Of a stretch of DNA of 64,000 nucleotides, positions 54,902 to 64,000 are shown one piece after another. The position numbers and the translations under genes were made by a program. Source of the DNA: Rehmannia glutinosa. Taxonomy: Eukaryota > Streptophyta > Magnoliopsida > Lamiales > Orobanchaceae. Each line of letters opens with the position of its first letter. Within the stretch, counting starts at the first letter, position 1. Location: positions 42,507,335 to 42,571,334 of the forward strand of contig CM071930.1 in the NCBI GenBank assembly GCA_016081115.2, written 5' to 3'. The notes beneath the pieces are model-generated. The model saw nothing but the letters and a program-made list of their open reading frames with translations. It did not search any database and was not told the DNA's origin.

Positions 54902-55854
54902 ATCGATATTAAAGATGTTAATTAGAGTTGCGGCAATATAGAGCTAACAAAATCGCAAACTTCAATTCTAATAGTATTTCGTCCAGTTTCTTTTAAGTTA
55001 TTATGCCTGGTTAATCATTTTCCTAAAAACAAGATTCTTAATTTCCTACAACAAACAATTTTAGGTTTTGGCATTTGGACTCTGTTATTTCTTTATTAGT
55101 AGTTGTTTATTAACCTATGAATCAGGAAGAACTAATTATATATAAGTATATTATATATTTAAAACTGAAATAGTATTTTATAGTCGTGTTAGGAATTACA
55201 TGTAAATATAATAGAATAAAACAAGAAGGAGGGAGCGAGAAATGAAAGAGGGATTATGACACTCGGTGGAAAGAGAAGAATACAAAGAACAACAAGAAGG
55301 AAGAAAGCGAAAGAAGAGAATGAGGGCAATGGCGTAGTTAATCCACAATCCCCTTTCAACATCATTATCGAACTCATTTCAATATTCTGCATACAGGTGG
55401 GCAAATTATCATCTTTCTAAAGAAAAATTAGGTTTGCTTGTAATTTCATAAATTTCACATCAATTATTTCATAAACTTCATGACAATAAGCAATTGCATA
55501 AGTTCACGAGATAAGGTTGTTCTAGGATTATATTTTGCGTTTCTTCAAGAATAATATTCTTATTAAAGAAAACATAAAGCATATCATTCATGATCACATT
55601 CGTTTGCATTTTGACTATTGTAACTGCTTGATTTAGCCTTTGAGCAAATAAATGTCATTTTGACAAAAATATTGACTGCTTAGTCTATAGATATGTGGGT
55701 AAGGTGGACAAGAGATCGAATGCATTGTCTGTGATCCTTATTTGACTACTCATATGCATAATCCCATTTTCGGTCGGGCCGAGACGGCGACAGAACTTGG
55801 GTCGTAGAATGGTATATTCATGAATATGACAATCTCTCGGGCAAAAGCCCGGCC
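54902..55854. other. Unassigned noncoding sequence up to the family C element
   Basis: No recognisable gene. The last 150 bp (55700-55854) contain 'cgggcaaaagcccgg', a short GC-rich hairpin, immediately before the target duplication of the family C element. Confidence 0.35.
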
Positions 55855-55859
55855 AAAGA
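55855..55859. repeat. Target-site duplication AAAGA, left copy
   Basis: It matches AAAGA at 63027-63031 on the other side of the element. Confidence 0.88.
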
Positions 55860-56076
55860 TGTAAGTCCAACCGGCTACGATAATCTGAGGGGGTGAATAG
55901 ATTATCTCCATTTTCTGATTATGCCCTCTTTTTCGAATCAAACAAGCCAAGACAAGAATAAAGGTGCGGGGAAGTAAACAACACGCGTCGATTTATAGAG
56001 TTCAACCCACCTGGGGCCTAATCCTCTACCACCCCAAAGATCTCCTGGGATGGATTTCAAAAAGAAAAAAAGATTT

Positions 56077-56338
56077 TATTAATTACCACAATTAATACAA
56101 CAAAACCTTACAACACCTCTTTTGAGATTACCACAATCTCACTTGAAGATTACCACAATCTTCAACGGCACCTTGTGAAGATTACCACAATCTTCCGACT
56201 TGAAGAATACCAAATTCTTCAACACCTCAAAGAGCACCACACTCTTCAATAAGAAGATTACCACAATCTTGTTGCACATATCACCTAGATCATCCAAGTG
56301 TGTTCTTACCACAAGAACACTCACAAGGATATCTTGTG
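56077..56338 (-). other. Array of short hairpins with a constant 5-nt loop, 3' LTR
   Basis: Nine inverted repeats lie in 262 bp. Plus-strand stems and loops: 56077-56097 (8 bp, ACCAC), 56123-56141 (7 bp, ACCAC), 56143-56165 (9 bp, ACCAC), 56177-56195 (7 bp, ACCAC), 56200-56222 (9 bp, ACCAA), 56231-56245 (4-5 bp around one C/A, ACCAC), 56254-56270 (6 bp, ACCAC), 56300-56320 (8 bp, ACCAC) and 56322-56338 (6 bp, GATAT). The stems differ in sequence yet remain paired. In element-sense RNA the loop is GUGGU. The array lies downstream of the TATA box and so would be in the transcribed R/U5 part. Confidence 0.85.
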
Positions 56339-56556
56339 TTGAATGATAACCCAAATTCAAGATTACAACTCGATAATGAATAATACAAATTGAGTGCAAG
56401 TGTAATCAAGAAATAAGCCTAGACCTCAAGATGTGAACGTGATAAGCTAGGCAAATTACAACAAGAATAATAACAATGAAGAACAAATATGTTTGCTTGA
56501 ATGTATCTTGTTGTGTTGTAGTATACTCTCTTATTGTGTAGCTTCAATTCTTCATC

Positions 56557-56564
56557 TATTTATA
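56557..56564 (-). promoter_or_regulatory. TATA box of the family C LTR (3' copy)
   Basis: TATAAATA in element sense within 'ctataaatag', the only good TATA box of the LTR. It is also at 62299-62306 in the other LTR. It places the transcription start near 56530 and the hairpin array about 190-450 nt downstream. Confidence 0.65.
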
Positions 56565-57286
56565 GAAGATGTCTTGAACATGGATAGGCTCCTCTTGGGG
56601 ACAGATTTCTACAAAAAAAAAAAAAAAATGCAATTAAAATCAAGATTATAGTTAGAAATCAACCCCATAATTTAGGGAAAAGTTGTCTTTTACAACGGTT
56701 AGAATTTCTCATTTGTCAACATTAGGGCGACCGTCGCGCATAAATGCAAAAACAATTTTACACAAAGAAAACCCATCACCTCGACCGGTCTAGGGGGGTC
56801 CGACCGGTCGACCATGGGTCCGACCTCGCCCCCATAGGGGCCGGTCACCCCGCACATATTTTGAGAGACAAAGATTCTGTTTTTCTTGAGCACCTAGTCG
56901 ACTGCAGGTTTTTTAAATTGTCTCGTCTCTGTTTCAAAACTTATCTTTCAGACACGGGTTACCCGGTTGAACACGAGACAAAAGTCTTGTCCAGTTTTTT
57001 GTCAAAAATAAACTTCAAGAAATACTCCAAAAAATTAGTAAAAACATTTTAAACCGATCGGGAGTATTTGGACAACATTAGAAATATTGTTTTGATATAA
57101 AAACTCATTAACACAAAATCATTAAAAGTATTGTCCAATTTTTTTCTAAAATAAACTTGAAGAAATACTTCGGGAAATTACTAGAAACAATTTAAATCAT
57201 TTAGGAGTATTTGGACAACATTTAAAAACATTGTTTTGGTATAAAAACAAAATCATCAAAATCATGATAAAAACATTTATCTAACA

Positions 57287-57300
57287 AACTCCCCCTTTTT
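57287..57300 (-). promoter_or_regulatory. Polypurine tract of family C
   Basis: In element sense 'aaaaagggggagtt' directly before TGTTAGAT. Confidence 0.8.
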
Positions 57301-58690
57301 GATGATTACAAACCAAAACAATTCAAAGTGGTCGATTTTGAAAACAAAACAATTTTTCCGGTTGAAAAGAACTATCCGTTGTGAGCGACAACATTCCACG
57401 CAATATATTCACAAGGATGGGAGTATAGATTTTCAAAAACATTTTTGCAAAAGCTCCCCCTATCAACATGCACAACAAGAGTAATATAGAAGCAATCAAC
57501 CAAAAGCTAAAAGCTCAGCTTTTATATTTTGAGCTTAAGTATCAAGAGCTTATAAGCTCCCCCTGTCAACAAAACATCATTAGTCAAGTAAATAAGTCCA
57601 TAATACACCAAGTGGACTAAATATGATCCACAACTTATGGCTTTTAATAGCCACACTTATAGCTTCTTTCTCGAGCTTATTTTAGCTTCTTTGAGCTAAT
57701 AAGCTTATAACCTGTTTTTCCCCCTTTGGAATCATCAAAAAGAATGTTAGCACGATAAAAACATCATAAATCCATATCAAAGTGTACAATTTAACCGCTT
57801 TATTGAGCTATATTAATATAGAAGCTTATAAACCAAATAAGAGGAAAAAGTCGATCATTTGACTTGTAGAAGCTCATGAAAGCTCATTTGATTTGCAAAA
57901 CATGATCTCTATAAATATAGAAGACATTTGAAAACGAGAGAATCATGTAGGTGATGAAGTTTTCATTGAAACGTTTTATCGAACACTTGGCGAGCGTCAA
58001 AAATAGAAGAAGATATATATAGCTCTTGTAAATGTAATCAAGCCAAGTTTTTCATCACCAAAAGCAATTTTACAAATATTATCCAACAACAATTAATAAG
58101 CTCATCACAAACATATACGAATTTCTTCAAGAAATAAACATTTAAGCCAAGTTCTCAAGGTTCAACCCAATTGAGATAAGGAAGTAGAATTCTTACCAAT
58201 TAATCGGTGAGGATGAGCAACAATGATGATAAACGAGCAAGATAATCCCCAAGATATATAATTTATGCAACAAAACACATTTGAAGTGAATTGTGTGTGA
58301 AAATGGCAAAGGGGACGAAAATGAACTAAACACGTCAAAAAAACTAAGTATAAGAACAGAGACAGTTTTATCCAAAATATAGTTGTGGGCGGCCGGTCCA
58401 GCCGAGGGCGACCGGTCGGGCCGAGGAGGCGACCGGTCGGCCTCGGCCAGCAGCCCTTTGGTTCAATCTGTTTGGCAAAATCAAGTTTGAATCAAAAATC
58501 CGATTTTTCGCCCCTAAGTTTTAAAAAACGTGCAAAATGCAAACGTAGACCTCATTCAATATACATTATGTCATAATTAAGCTCGAAATGAGGTAAAAGA
58601 CTCGTGCATAAATGGTTGAAAACAAATGTCCGCGAGATATCCTTGAGACTTAATTAAACACATCTCAATTTTTCATTTTTAGAAACGCAA
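57301..58690. other. 3' noncoding part of the family C element
   Basis: About 1.4 kb between the RNase H end and the PPT, without credible ORFs. It includes repeated 'aagctcccccct' and 'ataagctcccc' PPT-like tracts (near 57450 and 57555) and two CGACCGGTCG palindromes (58409-58418, 58430-58439). The 63617-64000 fragment is homologous to its start. Confidence 0.5.
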
Positions 58691-58694
58691 TCCC

Positions 58695-58988
58695 TTAAAA
58701 AAAATATCGAATCTCAATATGTTTAGTTCGATTATGACGAGCCATATTTTGAGAAATTATAATCACCGGACTTGTTATCCCAAAAAATATGAACGTTTTA
58801 AAATTTTGGATATACAAGCCATAAGAAGAGGTGCCTTTCAAATATTTGAAAATTTCTTTTAACGGCACTTTAATGAGATTCGTTGGGATAGTTTTGAAGT
58901 CGAGCATATGACATAAGGCATAGAAAATGTCGAGTCTAAAGGAGTAATAAACGTAGATAAACATACCTCGAATTTGATTGTCAATCAA
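58695..58988 (-). pseudogene. Family C RNase H end, fragment
   Basis: The ORF ends with RHNRTKHIEIRYFF, corresponding to the copia motif R-TKHIDIRYHF near the end of RNase H. Before it, LKEIFKYLKGTSSYGLYIQ matches the VKRIFRYLKGT-type segment between RT and RNase H. The catalytic middle of RNase H is deleted between these pieces. Confidence 0.75.
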
Positions 58989-59056
58989 TATGCCTTCCTC
59001 GACCTATGTCAATCTTTACATTGGTAGCCATAGAGGTTGAAATGGTTCTTCCTTCT

Positions 59057-59398
59057 TCAATGCATAACTTCTTCAAAGGTTCTATTGTATACTTTGATTT
59101 GTGGAATATAATCACCTTCTTGGCATTGTTTAACTTGAAGTCCAAAGAAGAAATTGAGCTTCCTCATCATGATCATCTTAAATACACCTTGCATTAACTT
59201 ATAAAATATCTTGCACAAAGATTCATTAGTAGCACAAAAAATGATATCATCAATATAAATTTGCACAAGTAAGCATTCTTGCCACTTTTCAAAAACAAAG
59301 AGAGTAGTATCAATTTTACCTCTTATGAAACCATTTTGCAAAAAAAAAAAAATACGTCTATCATACCATACACGGGGTGCTTGTTTTAAACCATACAA
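59057..59398 (-). pseudogene. Family C reverse transcriptase, C-terminal half
   Basis: MYGLKQAPRVWYDR, then LLVQIYIDDIIFCATNESLCKIF (YIDD in place of YVDD; a functional-type active site) and LNFFFGLQVKQ. It is copia RT. A run of A's (59340-59351 on the plus strand) falls inside the frame and is a likely site of slippage. Confidence 0.88.
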
Positions 59399-59480
59399 GG
59401 CCTTTTGTAAAAATCATTTGGCCTAGAGAAATTTTCAAACCCCGGTTGTTTTACATAGACTATTTCTTGAATAAAACCAT

Positions 59481-59792
59481 TTAGAAAGGTGGATTTAACA
59501 TCCATTTGGTAAAGCTTGAAATTTTCTTAAAACAAGAATAGGCAAGTAAAATGCGAATTGCTTCTAAATGTGTTATGGGAGCAAATGTATCATCAATACC
59601 TTCTTCATGACAATACCTTTGAGCTACTAACCTTGCCTTGGTCATTAAGCTTGTTCCACAATACCAAAAATTTCTGCAAAATCTTAACAAGACATCTTGC
59701 ACAAGAGCATAGTAATATCGAATGATAGAAACACTATAATAAGCAACACATACTATGCTTAAAAACAAATCATCAAGAGTTTCATAAAACAT
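59481..59792 (-). pseudogene. Family C reverse transcriptase, N-terminal part
   Basis: KARLVAQRYCHEEGIDDTFAPITHLEAIRILLAYSCFKK is the copia RT segment before motif A. The motif A strand appears as FTKWMLNPPF, a frameshifted form of the usual YQMDVKSAFLNG. Upstream sequence up to 59792 is not RT, so the domain is truncated at its 5' side. Confidence 0.8.
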
Positions 59793-60206
59793 GTAAGTTC
59801 AAATAAGCTTATAGAAAGCTATATAAGGTCTCTTTTGAAATATGAAAACCCGAGAGCATATAGTTGAGACCTCATTTAAGAGAAGTATTTGAACAAGAGT
59901 TTTGACAAGAATGAATATGTGCAATCAAATACATAATTTAAGAGGAGGATAAATATCAAATGTTTTATCAAAACAAATATAATCCTTTACAAGTCTCGGA
60001 TAAAAAGAGCTTTATCGAATAGTGTCTTTCAAAAATTAAAAAAATTCTCTTAATGACACTTGTGTGAGATACTTTGAAATATCTTGAAAAGTAAGCACAT
60101 ATGCATATGTCAAAAATATATCGAGTCTAGAAGATGAATACCAATGATGAGCGTACCTCGATAGTTTATGCTCCTCTTGACACATTATGACATAAATAGC
60201 CATTGG

Positions 60207-60237
<31 letters not shown>

Positions 60238-60536
60238 CCTACAAAATTCTTAAAACAAATCTTGCACAAAAGCATAATGGTACAAGTGTAGGCTAAGCAA
60301 TAAGAGATTTCACAAATATGCTCATGCTATATAAATCCATAAGAGATAATAAAGCACATTAGCCTTAATAAATGCACAAGAGTTTTAAAAACATCATGTA
60401 AGGTCTCCTTTTCAAAATATTTTAAAAACACAAAGATTTATTGAGGACCTTAATTTAAAAACAAATATTTTGAAAACTCATTTTGACAATAAAGGCACAA
60501 ATAAAAACATGCATAATAACAAAATAAAATGCATAT
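59793..60536. other. Rearranged internal segment of family C
   Basis: Mostly noncoding. 60014-60200 is a second, diverged copy of the sequence at about 58840-59000, containing 'catatgacataaggcatagaaaatgtcgag'-like wording. A TA run lies at 60208-60237. Protease and integrase would be expected here but are not seen. Confidence 0.5.
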
Positions 60537-60803
60537 TTAAATAGAGAGATACGGTTTACCAATTACACCATTTCCATGGGTTGTGTCTTTCCCATTGTTA
60601 ATGATATCTTCCCCACAATAAAAACAAGTAATAATTCTAGGAGCATAATGACCAACATACATAGAGACTTGATTCTTTTTCATATGATTGACAACATTAG
60701 GCTTATGATCAAGTTCTAGCTTCAAATTATCACAACTATGAACATCAACAATTTTGGTCATTTTATTGGTACTCAAGTTGAATTTTGATAAATCCTTTTT
60801 CAT
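60537..60803 (-). pseudogene. Family C Gag C-terminal part with zinc-knuckle-like CYCG
   Basis: The ORF contains HYAPRIITCFYCGEDIINNGKDTTHGNG. CX2CG starts a retroviral zinc knuckle, but the His and final Cys are not at the standard spacing. The N-terminal side is Lys/Asn-rich. It follows the coiled-coil part of Gag. Confidence 0.55.
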
Positions 60804-61590
60804 GCAATTAATATCCTCAACAAGAGTATTATTTTCTTTTTCAAGGCTTCTAACCTTATCAAGTGTGGTGGTGTGAGCACATGAAAGTGATTCATAGGAA
60901 GTAAATAAACTATCCTATCTTTTTTTCAAAACATTGAATTCCTTTTTCAATTTTTGTATCTAACAAGTAAGCTTTGGAATTCATTTTGAAGCTCATCATA
61001 ATCATTAAGCAAATCACTATAATCATTGTGCAATTCATTATCATAAGAAGTAGAAGGTTTAGAACTTACCTCGTTTTCTTCGAAGCCCATAAGACATCGT
61101 TCGTTTTCATCGTTGGAAGTTGTAGGAAGCTCATCCCATGTTGTTGGGTTTGTATCCATGTGAGAAGTAGATGCTTTTGAGTGGCTCCTTTCATTTGCAT
61201 ATACTTCTTCTAATTTTTTCCATACTTCATGTGCCGATTTAATTCCTACAATATGATCATATTCCAAAATGGTAAGTGAACAATAAATAATATTAAGAGC
61301 TTTACCATTTAAGGAGATGATTTTCTTCTCTTCATTGAGCTCCTTGAGGACTTTGGAGGTGTGAGGTGTATCTTTCATCGGAATAGATTTTTCATTGACG
61401 ACCGTGTTCCAAATATCAAACCCGCAACCTTGTAGATAGCATTCCAATCATTCTTTCCAAAATGCATAATTTTTGGAATCAAATAGTGGTGGTTTGGTGG
61501 TAGTGGCGCCGGTAATGTAGACTTCATTCGTAGCTAATGATCGTTCCTCTTTACTCGCGATGTGGAACGAGCTTGCCAAAGAGTTTGGCT
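60804..61590 (-). pseudogene. Family C Gag, N-terminal and middle
   Basis: 61448-61580 reads TTTKPPLFDSKNYAFWKE and 60947-61447 continues after a 1-base shift with MECYLQGCGFDIWNTVVNE. Next comes IYCSLTILEYDHIVGIKSAHEVWKKLEEVYAN, the UBN2/DUF4219-type copia Gag. After YAN the text jumps to ERSHSKASTSHMDTNP, so the second half of the capsid domain is deleted. The region ends in a helical segment with DELQNEFQSLL. Confidence 0.85.
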
Positions 61591-61599
61591 TTGATACCA
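61587..61599 (-). promoter_or_regulatory. Primer-binding site of family C
   Basis: In element sense TGGTATCAAAGCC, two bases after the LTR terminus (61602). It differs by one base from the common TGGTATCAGAGCC. Confidence 0.85.
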
Positions 61600-61601
61600 C
61601 T

Positions 61602-63026
61602 TGAAAGTCCAAGAGGCTACGATAATCTAGAGGGGGTGAATAGATTATCTCCATTTTCTCAATTATGCCCTCTTTTTCGAATCAAACAAGCCAAGACAAG
61701 AATAAAGGTGCGGGAAGTAAACAACATGCGTCAATTTATAGAGGTTCAACCCACCTAGGGCCTAATCCTCTACCACCCCACTATCTCCGGGATGGATTTC
61801 AAAAAGAAAAAAAAGATTTTATTAATTACCACAATTAATACAATAACACCTTACAACACCTCTTTTGAGATTACCACAATCTCACTTGAAGATTACCACA
61901 ATCTTTAACGGCACCTTGTGAAGATTACCACAATCTTCCGACTTGAAGAATACCAAATTCTTCAACACCTCAAAGAGCACCATACTCTTCAATAAGAAGA
62001 TTACCACAATCTTCTTGCACCTATCACCTAGATCATCCAAGTGTGTCTTACCACAAGAACACTCACAAGGATATCTTGTGTTGAATGATAACCCAAATTC
62101 AAGATTACAACTCGATAATGAATAATACAAATTGAGTGCAAGTGTAATCAAGAAATAAGCCTAGACCTCAAGATGTGAAAGTGATAAGCTAGGCAAATTA
62201 CAACAAGAATAATAACAATGAAGAACAAATATGTTTCTTTGAATGTATCTTGTTGTGTTGTAGTATTCTCTCTTGTTGTGTAGCTTCAATTCTTCATCTA
62301 TTTATAGAAGATGTCTTGAACATGGATAGGCTCCTCTTGGGGACTGATTTCTACAAAAAAATGCAATTAAAATCAAGATTATAGTCTGTTAAAAATCAAC
62401 CTCATAATTTAGGGAAAAGTTGTCACGTACAACTAGCGGTTAGAATTTTGTCATTTGTCAACATTATGGCGGCCACCGTCGCGCACAAATGCGAAACAAT
62501 TTTACACAAAAAACCATCACCTCGACCGATCCGAGGTCCGACCGGCCGACCATGGGTCCGACCGGTCGCCCCCATAGGGACCAATCACCTGCAAATATTT
62601 TGAGAGACAAGCATGCGTTGTTTTTCTTGAGGCACCTGTCGACTGCGGGGTTTTTCAAATTGTCTCGTCTGTTTCAAAACTTATCTTTCGAGACACGGGT
62701 TGCTCGGTTGAACACGAGACAAAAGTGTTGTCCAGTTTTTGTCAAAAATAAACTTCAAGAAATACTCGAAAAATTAGTAAAAACATTTTAAACCTATCGG
62801 GAGTATTTGGTCAACATTAGAAATATTGTTTTGATGTAAAAACTCATTAACACAAAAAATCATTAAAAGTCTTGTCCAATTTTTTTCTAAAATAAACTTG
62901 AAGAAATACTCCTAAAATTAGTAGAAATAATTTAAATCATTTAGGAGTATTTGGACAACATTTAAAAACATTATTTTGGTATAAAAACAAAATCATCAAA
63001 ATCGTGATAAAAACATTTATCTAACA
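61602..63026 (-). repeat. 5' LTR of the family C element
   Basis: In element sense it runs TGTTAGATAAATG ... GGACTTTCA. It shares the TATA box (62299-62306), the GACCGGTCG motifs (near 62520-62570) and the hairpin array (61820-62077) with the 3' LTR. Confidence 0.93.
61820..62077 (-). other. Hairpin array, 5' LTR copy
   Basis: The same array as in the other LTR. Stems at 61820-61840, 61866-61884, 61920-61938, 61943-61965 and 61994-62016 are intact. The last of these is 9 bp here, against 6 bp in the 3' LTR. At 61973-61989 the loop is ACCAT. The stem at about 62041-62060 is shortened by loss of one T. The 5' LTR copy would determine the leader of the genomic RNA. Confidence 0.85.
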
Positions 63027-63031
63027 AAAGA
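63027..63031. repeat. Target-site duplication AAAGA, right copy
   Basis: It pairs with 55855-55859. Confidence 0.88.
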
Positions 63032-63318
63032 GACGTCAAGCCAAGTGGGAGGGATAAGATGACGGGGCTTGGCCAAATATTGTTGGAAGCAACAAGGAGA
63101 ACGGACAGGTCAGTGTCCAATCAACACTGATCCTACGTTTCTTTCTTTTTTGGGGCTCTAATTTAACTAATTGATTGACTATTTATATCAAAACAACTTT
63201 GTTTTTAAATTGAGATATCCACTATTTGTTTTAAAAAAATTGGGATATCTATCGACCGTTCAAATGTAAAATATTTATCATACTTAACTAACTGTTTTTC
63301 AAAAATATAGTTCGTCAT
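63032..63318. other. Sequence left of the assembly gap
   Basis: The first 80 bp continue the insertion target of the family C element. From about 63110 the sequence is nearly the same as 63419-63617 on the other side of the gap. Confidence 0.7.
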
Positions 63319-63418
63319 NNNNNNNNNNNNNNNNNNNNNNNNNNNNNNNNNNNNNNNNNNNNNNNNNNNNNNNNNNNNNNNNNNNNNNNNNNNNNNNNNN
63401 NNNNNNNNNNNNNNNNNN
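63319..63418. other. Assembly gap of exactly 100 N
   Basis: One hundred N's, a conventional placeholder for a gap of unknown size. Confidence 0.99.
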
Positions 63419-64000
63419 GGTCAGTGTCCAATCAACACTGATCCTACGTTTCTTATTTTGGGCTGACGAACTAATTGATTGACTATTTATATCAAAACAA
63501 CTTTGTTTTTAAATTGAGATATCCACTATTTGTTTTAAAAAAAATTGGGATATCTATCGACCGTTTCAAATGTAAAATATTTATCATACTTAACTAACTG
63601 TTTTTCAAAATATAGTTCGTCATAATCGAACTAAACATATTGAGATTCGATATTTTGTTTAAAAGGAATTGAGTTTTTAACAAAAAAAAAACTTGAGATG
63701 TGTTTAATTCCGTCTCAAGGATAACTCGCGGACTTTTTAATCATTAACCGCTGAGTATTTTACCTCATTTTGAGCTTGATTATGACATAATGTATATTGA
63801 ATAAGGTCTACGTTTGCATTTTGCACGTTTTTAAAACTTAGGGGCGAAAAATCGGATTTTTGGATCAAAATTCGGATTTTGAAAAACCTAGCAAGACAGT
63901 GGGCTGATGGGGTTGAGGGTAACCGGTCGCCCTCAACGTCGACCGGTCGCCCTCAACGACAACCGGTCGCCCTAAGCCATTTTCAGGATAAAATGTGTTC
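63419..64000 (+). mobile_element. Plus-strand fragment of the family C internal 3' region
   Basis: 63605-64000 is the reverse complement of about 58380-58740. It reads NRTKHIEIRYFV at 63617-63652 (RNase H end), then the 3' noncoding part with 'ttttgcacgttttaaaactta'-type blocks and three ACCGGTCG motifs (63921-63970). It is therefore another family C copy in opposite orientation, entering the window from the right. 63419-63617 duplicates the sequence left of the gap. Confidence 0.75.

Larger units (their letters stand above)
55860..57286 (-). repeat. 3' LTR of the family C element
   Basis: In element sense it runs TGTTAGATAAATG ... GGACTTACA. It contains the GACCGGTCG motifs (56780-56850), a TATA box (56557-56564) and the hairpin array (56077-56338). 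Confidence 0.93.
55860..63026 (-). mobile_element. Copia family C element, minus strand, internally deleted
   Basis: A 7.17-kb element with LTRs of 1427 bp (55860-57286) and 1425 bp (61602-63026), PBS at 61587-61599, PPT at 57287-57300 and perfect AAAGA duplications. The internal part is only 4.3 kb. It has gag (61580-60537), then RT pieces (59800-59057) and an RNase H end (58990-58690). Protease and integrase are not recognisable, so a large internal deletion or rearrangement has occurred. The RNase H-upstream sequence occurs twice (58800-59000 and 60014-60200), which also points to rearrangement. Confidence 0.9.

Noticed and set aside
55189..55404. Minus-strand ORF with a hydrophobic stretch (possible small membrane protein)
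   Set aside because: 71 codons in low-complexity purine-rich DNA, no family resemblance and no homologous second copy.
56120..56280. Regularly spaced 'agattaccacaatct' repeats resembling a CRISPR array
   Set aside because: The DNA is plant nuclear, and the repeated pieces are palindromes of differing sequence within an LTR. Spacing and repeat identity do not fit CRISPR.
63110..63617. A biological tandem duplication
   Set aside because: The copies flank a 100-N placeholder exactly, so an unmerged contig overlap is the simpler explanation.

Overview
The window is repeat-rich plant nuclear DNA, most likely from a eudicot. I found no convincing host gene. Nearly all of it is transposable elements at different stages of decay, several of them nested. 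The plant assignment rests on Sirevirus-like Ty1/copia elements, a plant-type L1 LINE with a DUF4283-like ORF1 and a zf-RVT-like tail, a Ty3/gypsy pol of the plant type, a CACTA transposon, and a 5S-containing short LTR like those of Cassandra TRIMs. The post-pol ORF of the Sireviruses resembles proteins I recall from Lamiales genomes. That recollection is weak evidence for the order.

Layout. 1-486 is a partial LTR of copia family C on the minus strand. 487-2158 holds an LTR-like end with a primer-binding site and a short Sirevirus LTR scrap. 2159-6660 is a decayed minus-strand gypsy gag-pol lacking both LTRs. 6665-8788 is a Sirevirus-type LTR plus PBS, a tandem repeat, and an LTR carrying 5S-like sequence. 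8851-14233 is a minus-strand LINE bounded by an 18-bp target duplication. 15598-31326 is a minus-strand Sirevirus-like element, and its 5' LTR is split by a 1.5-kb CACTA element with a GTG target duplication. 33494-47562 is a plus-strand relative with perfect TTATA target duplications. 47563-55854 has microsatellites, a 180-bp tandem array, a long noncoding LTR/LARD-like segment, a Helitron-like terminus and a foldback element. 55860-63026 is a minus-strand copia element of family C with perfect AAAGA duplications. 63319-63418 is a 100-N assembly gap flanked by duplicated sequence, followed by a plus-strand fragment of family C.

How the genes work together. Each autonomous-type element has the usual order: PBS, gag, protease, integrase, reverse transcriptase and RNase H, then PPT. 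All are broken here. Both large Sirevirus-like elements also carry, between RNase H and the 3' LTR, the same extra coding region of about 4.4 kb on the sense strand, colinear in two clearly diverged copies.

Three observations stand out. (1) The long conserved post-pol ORF. (2) An array of about nine short hairpins in the transcribed part of the family C LTR, with different stems but almost always the same 5-nt ACCAC loop. (3) Differences between repeat copies concentrated at CAG/CTG sites in 33.5-47.6 kb and 55.9-63 kb, which suggests systematic sequencing errors at methylated CHG sites. If so, many of the apparent frameshifts are not real.
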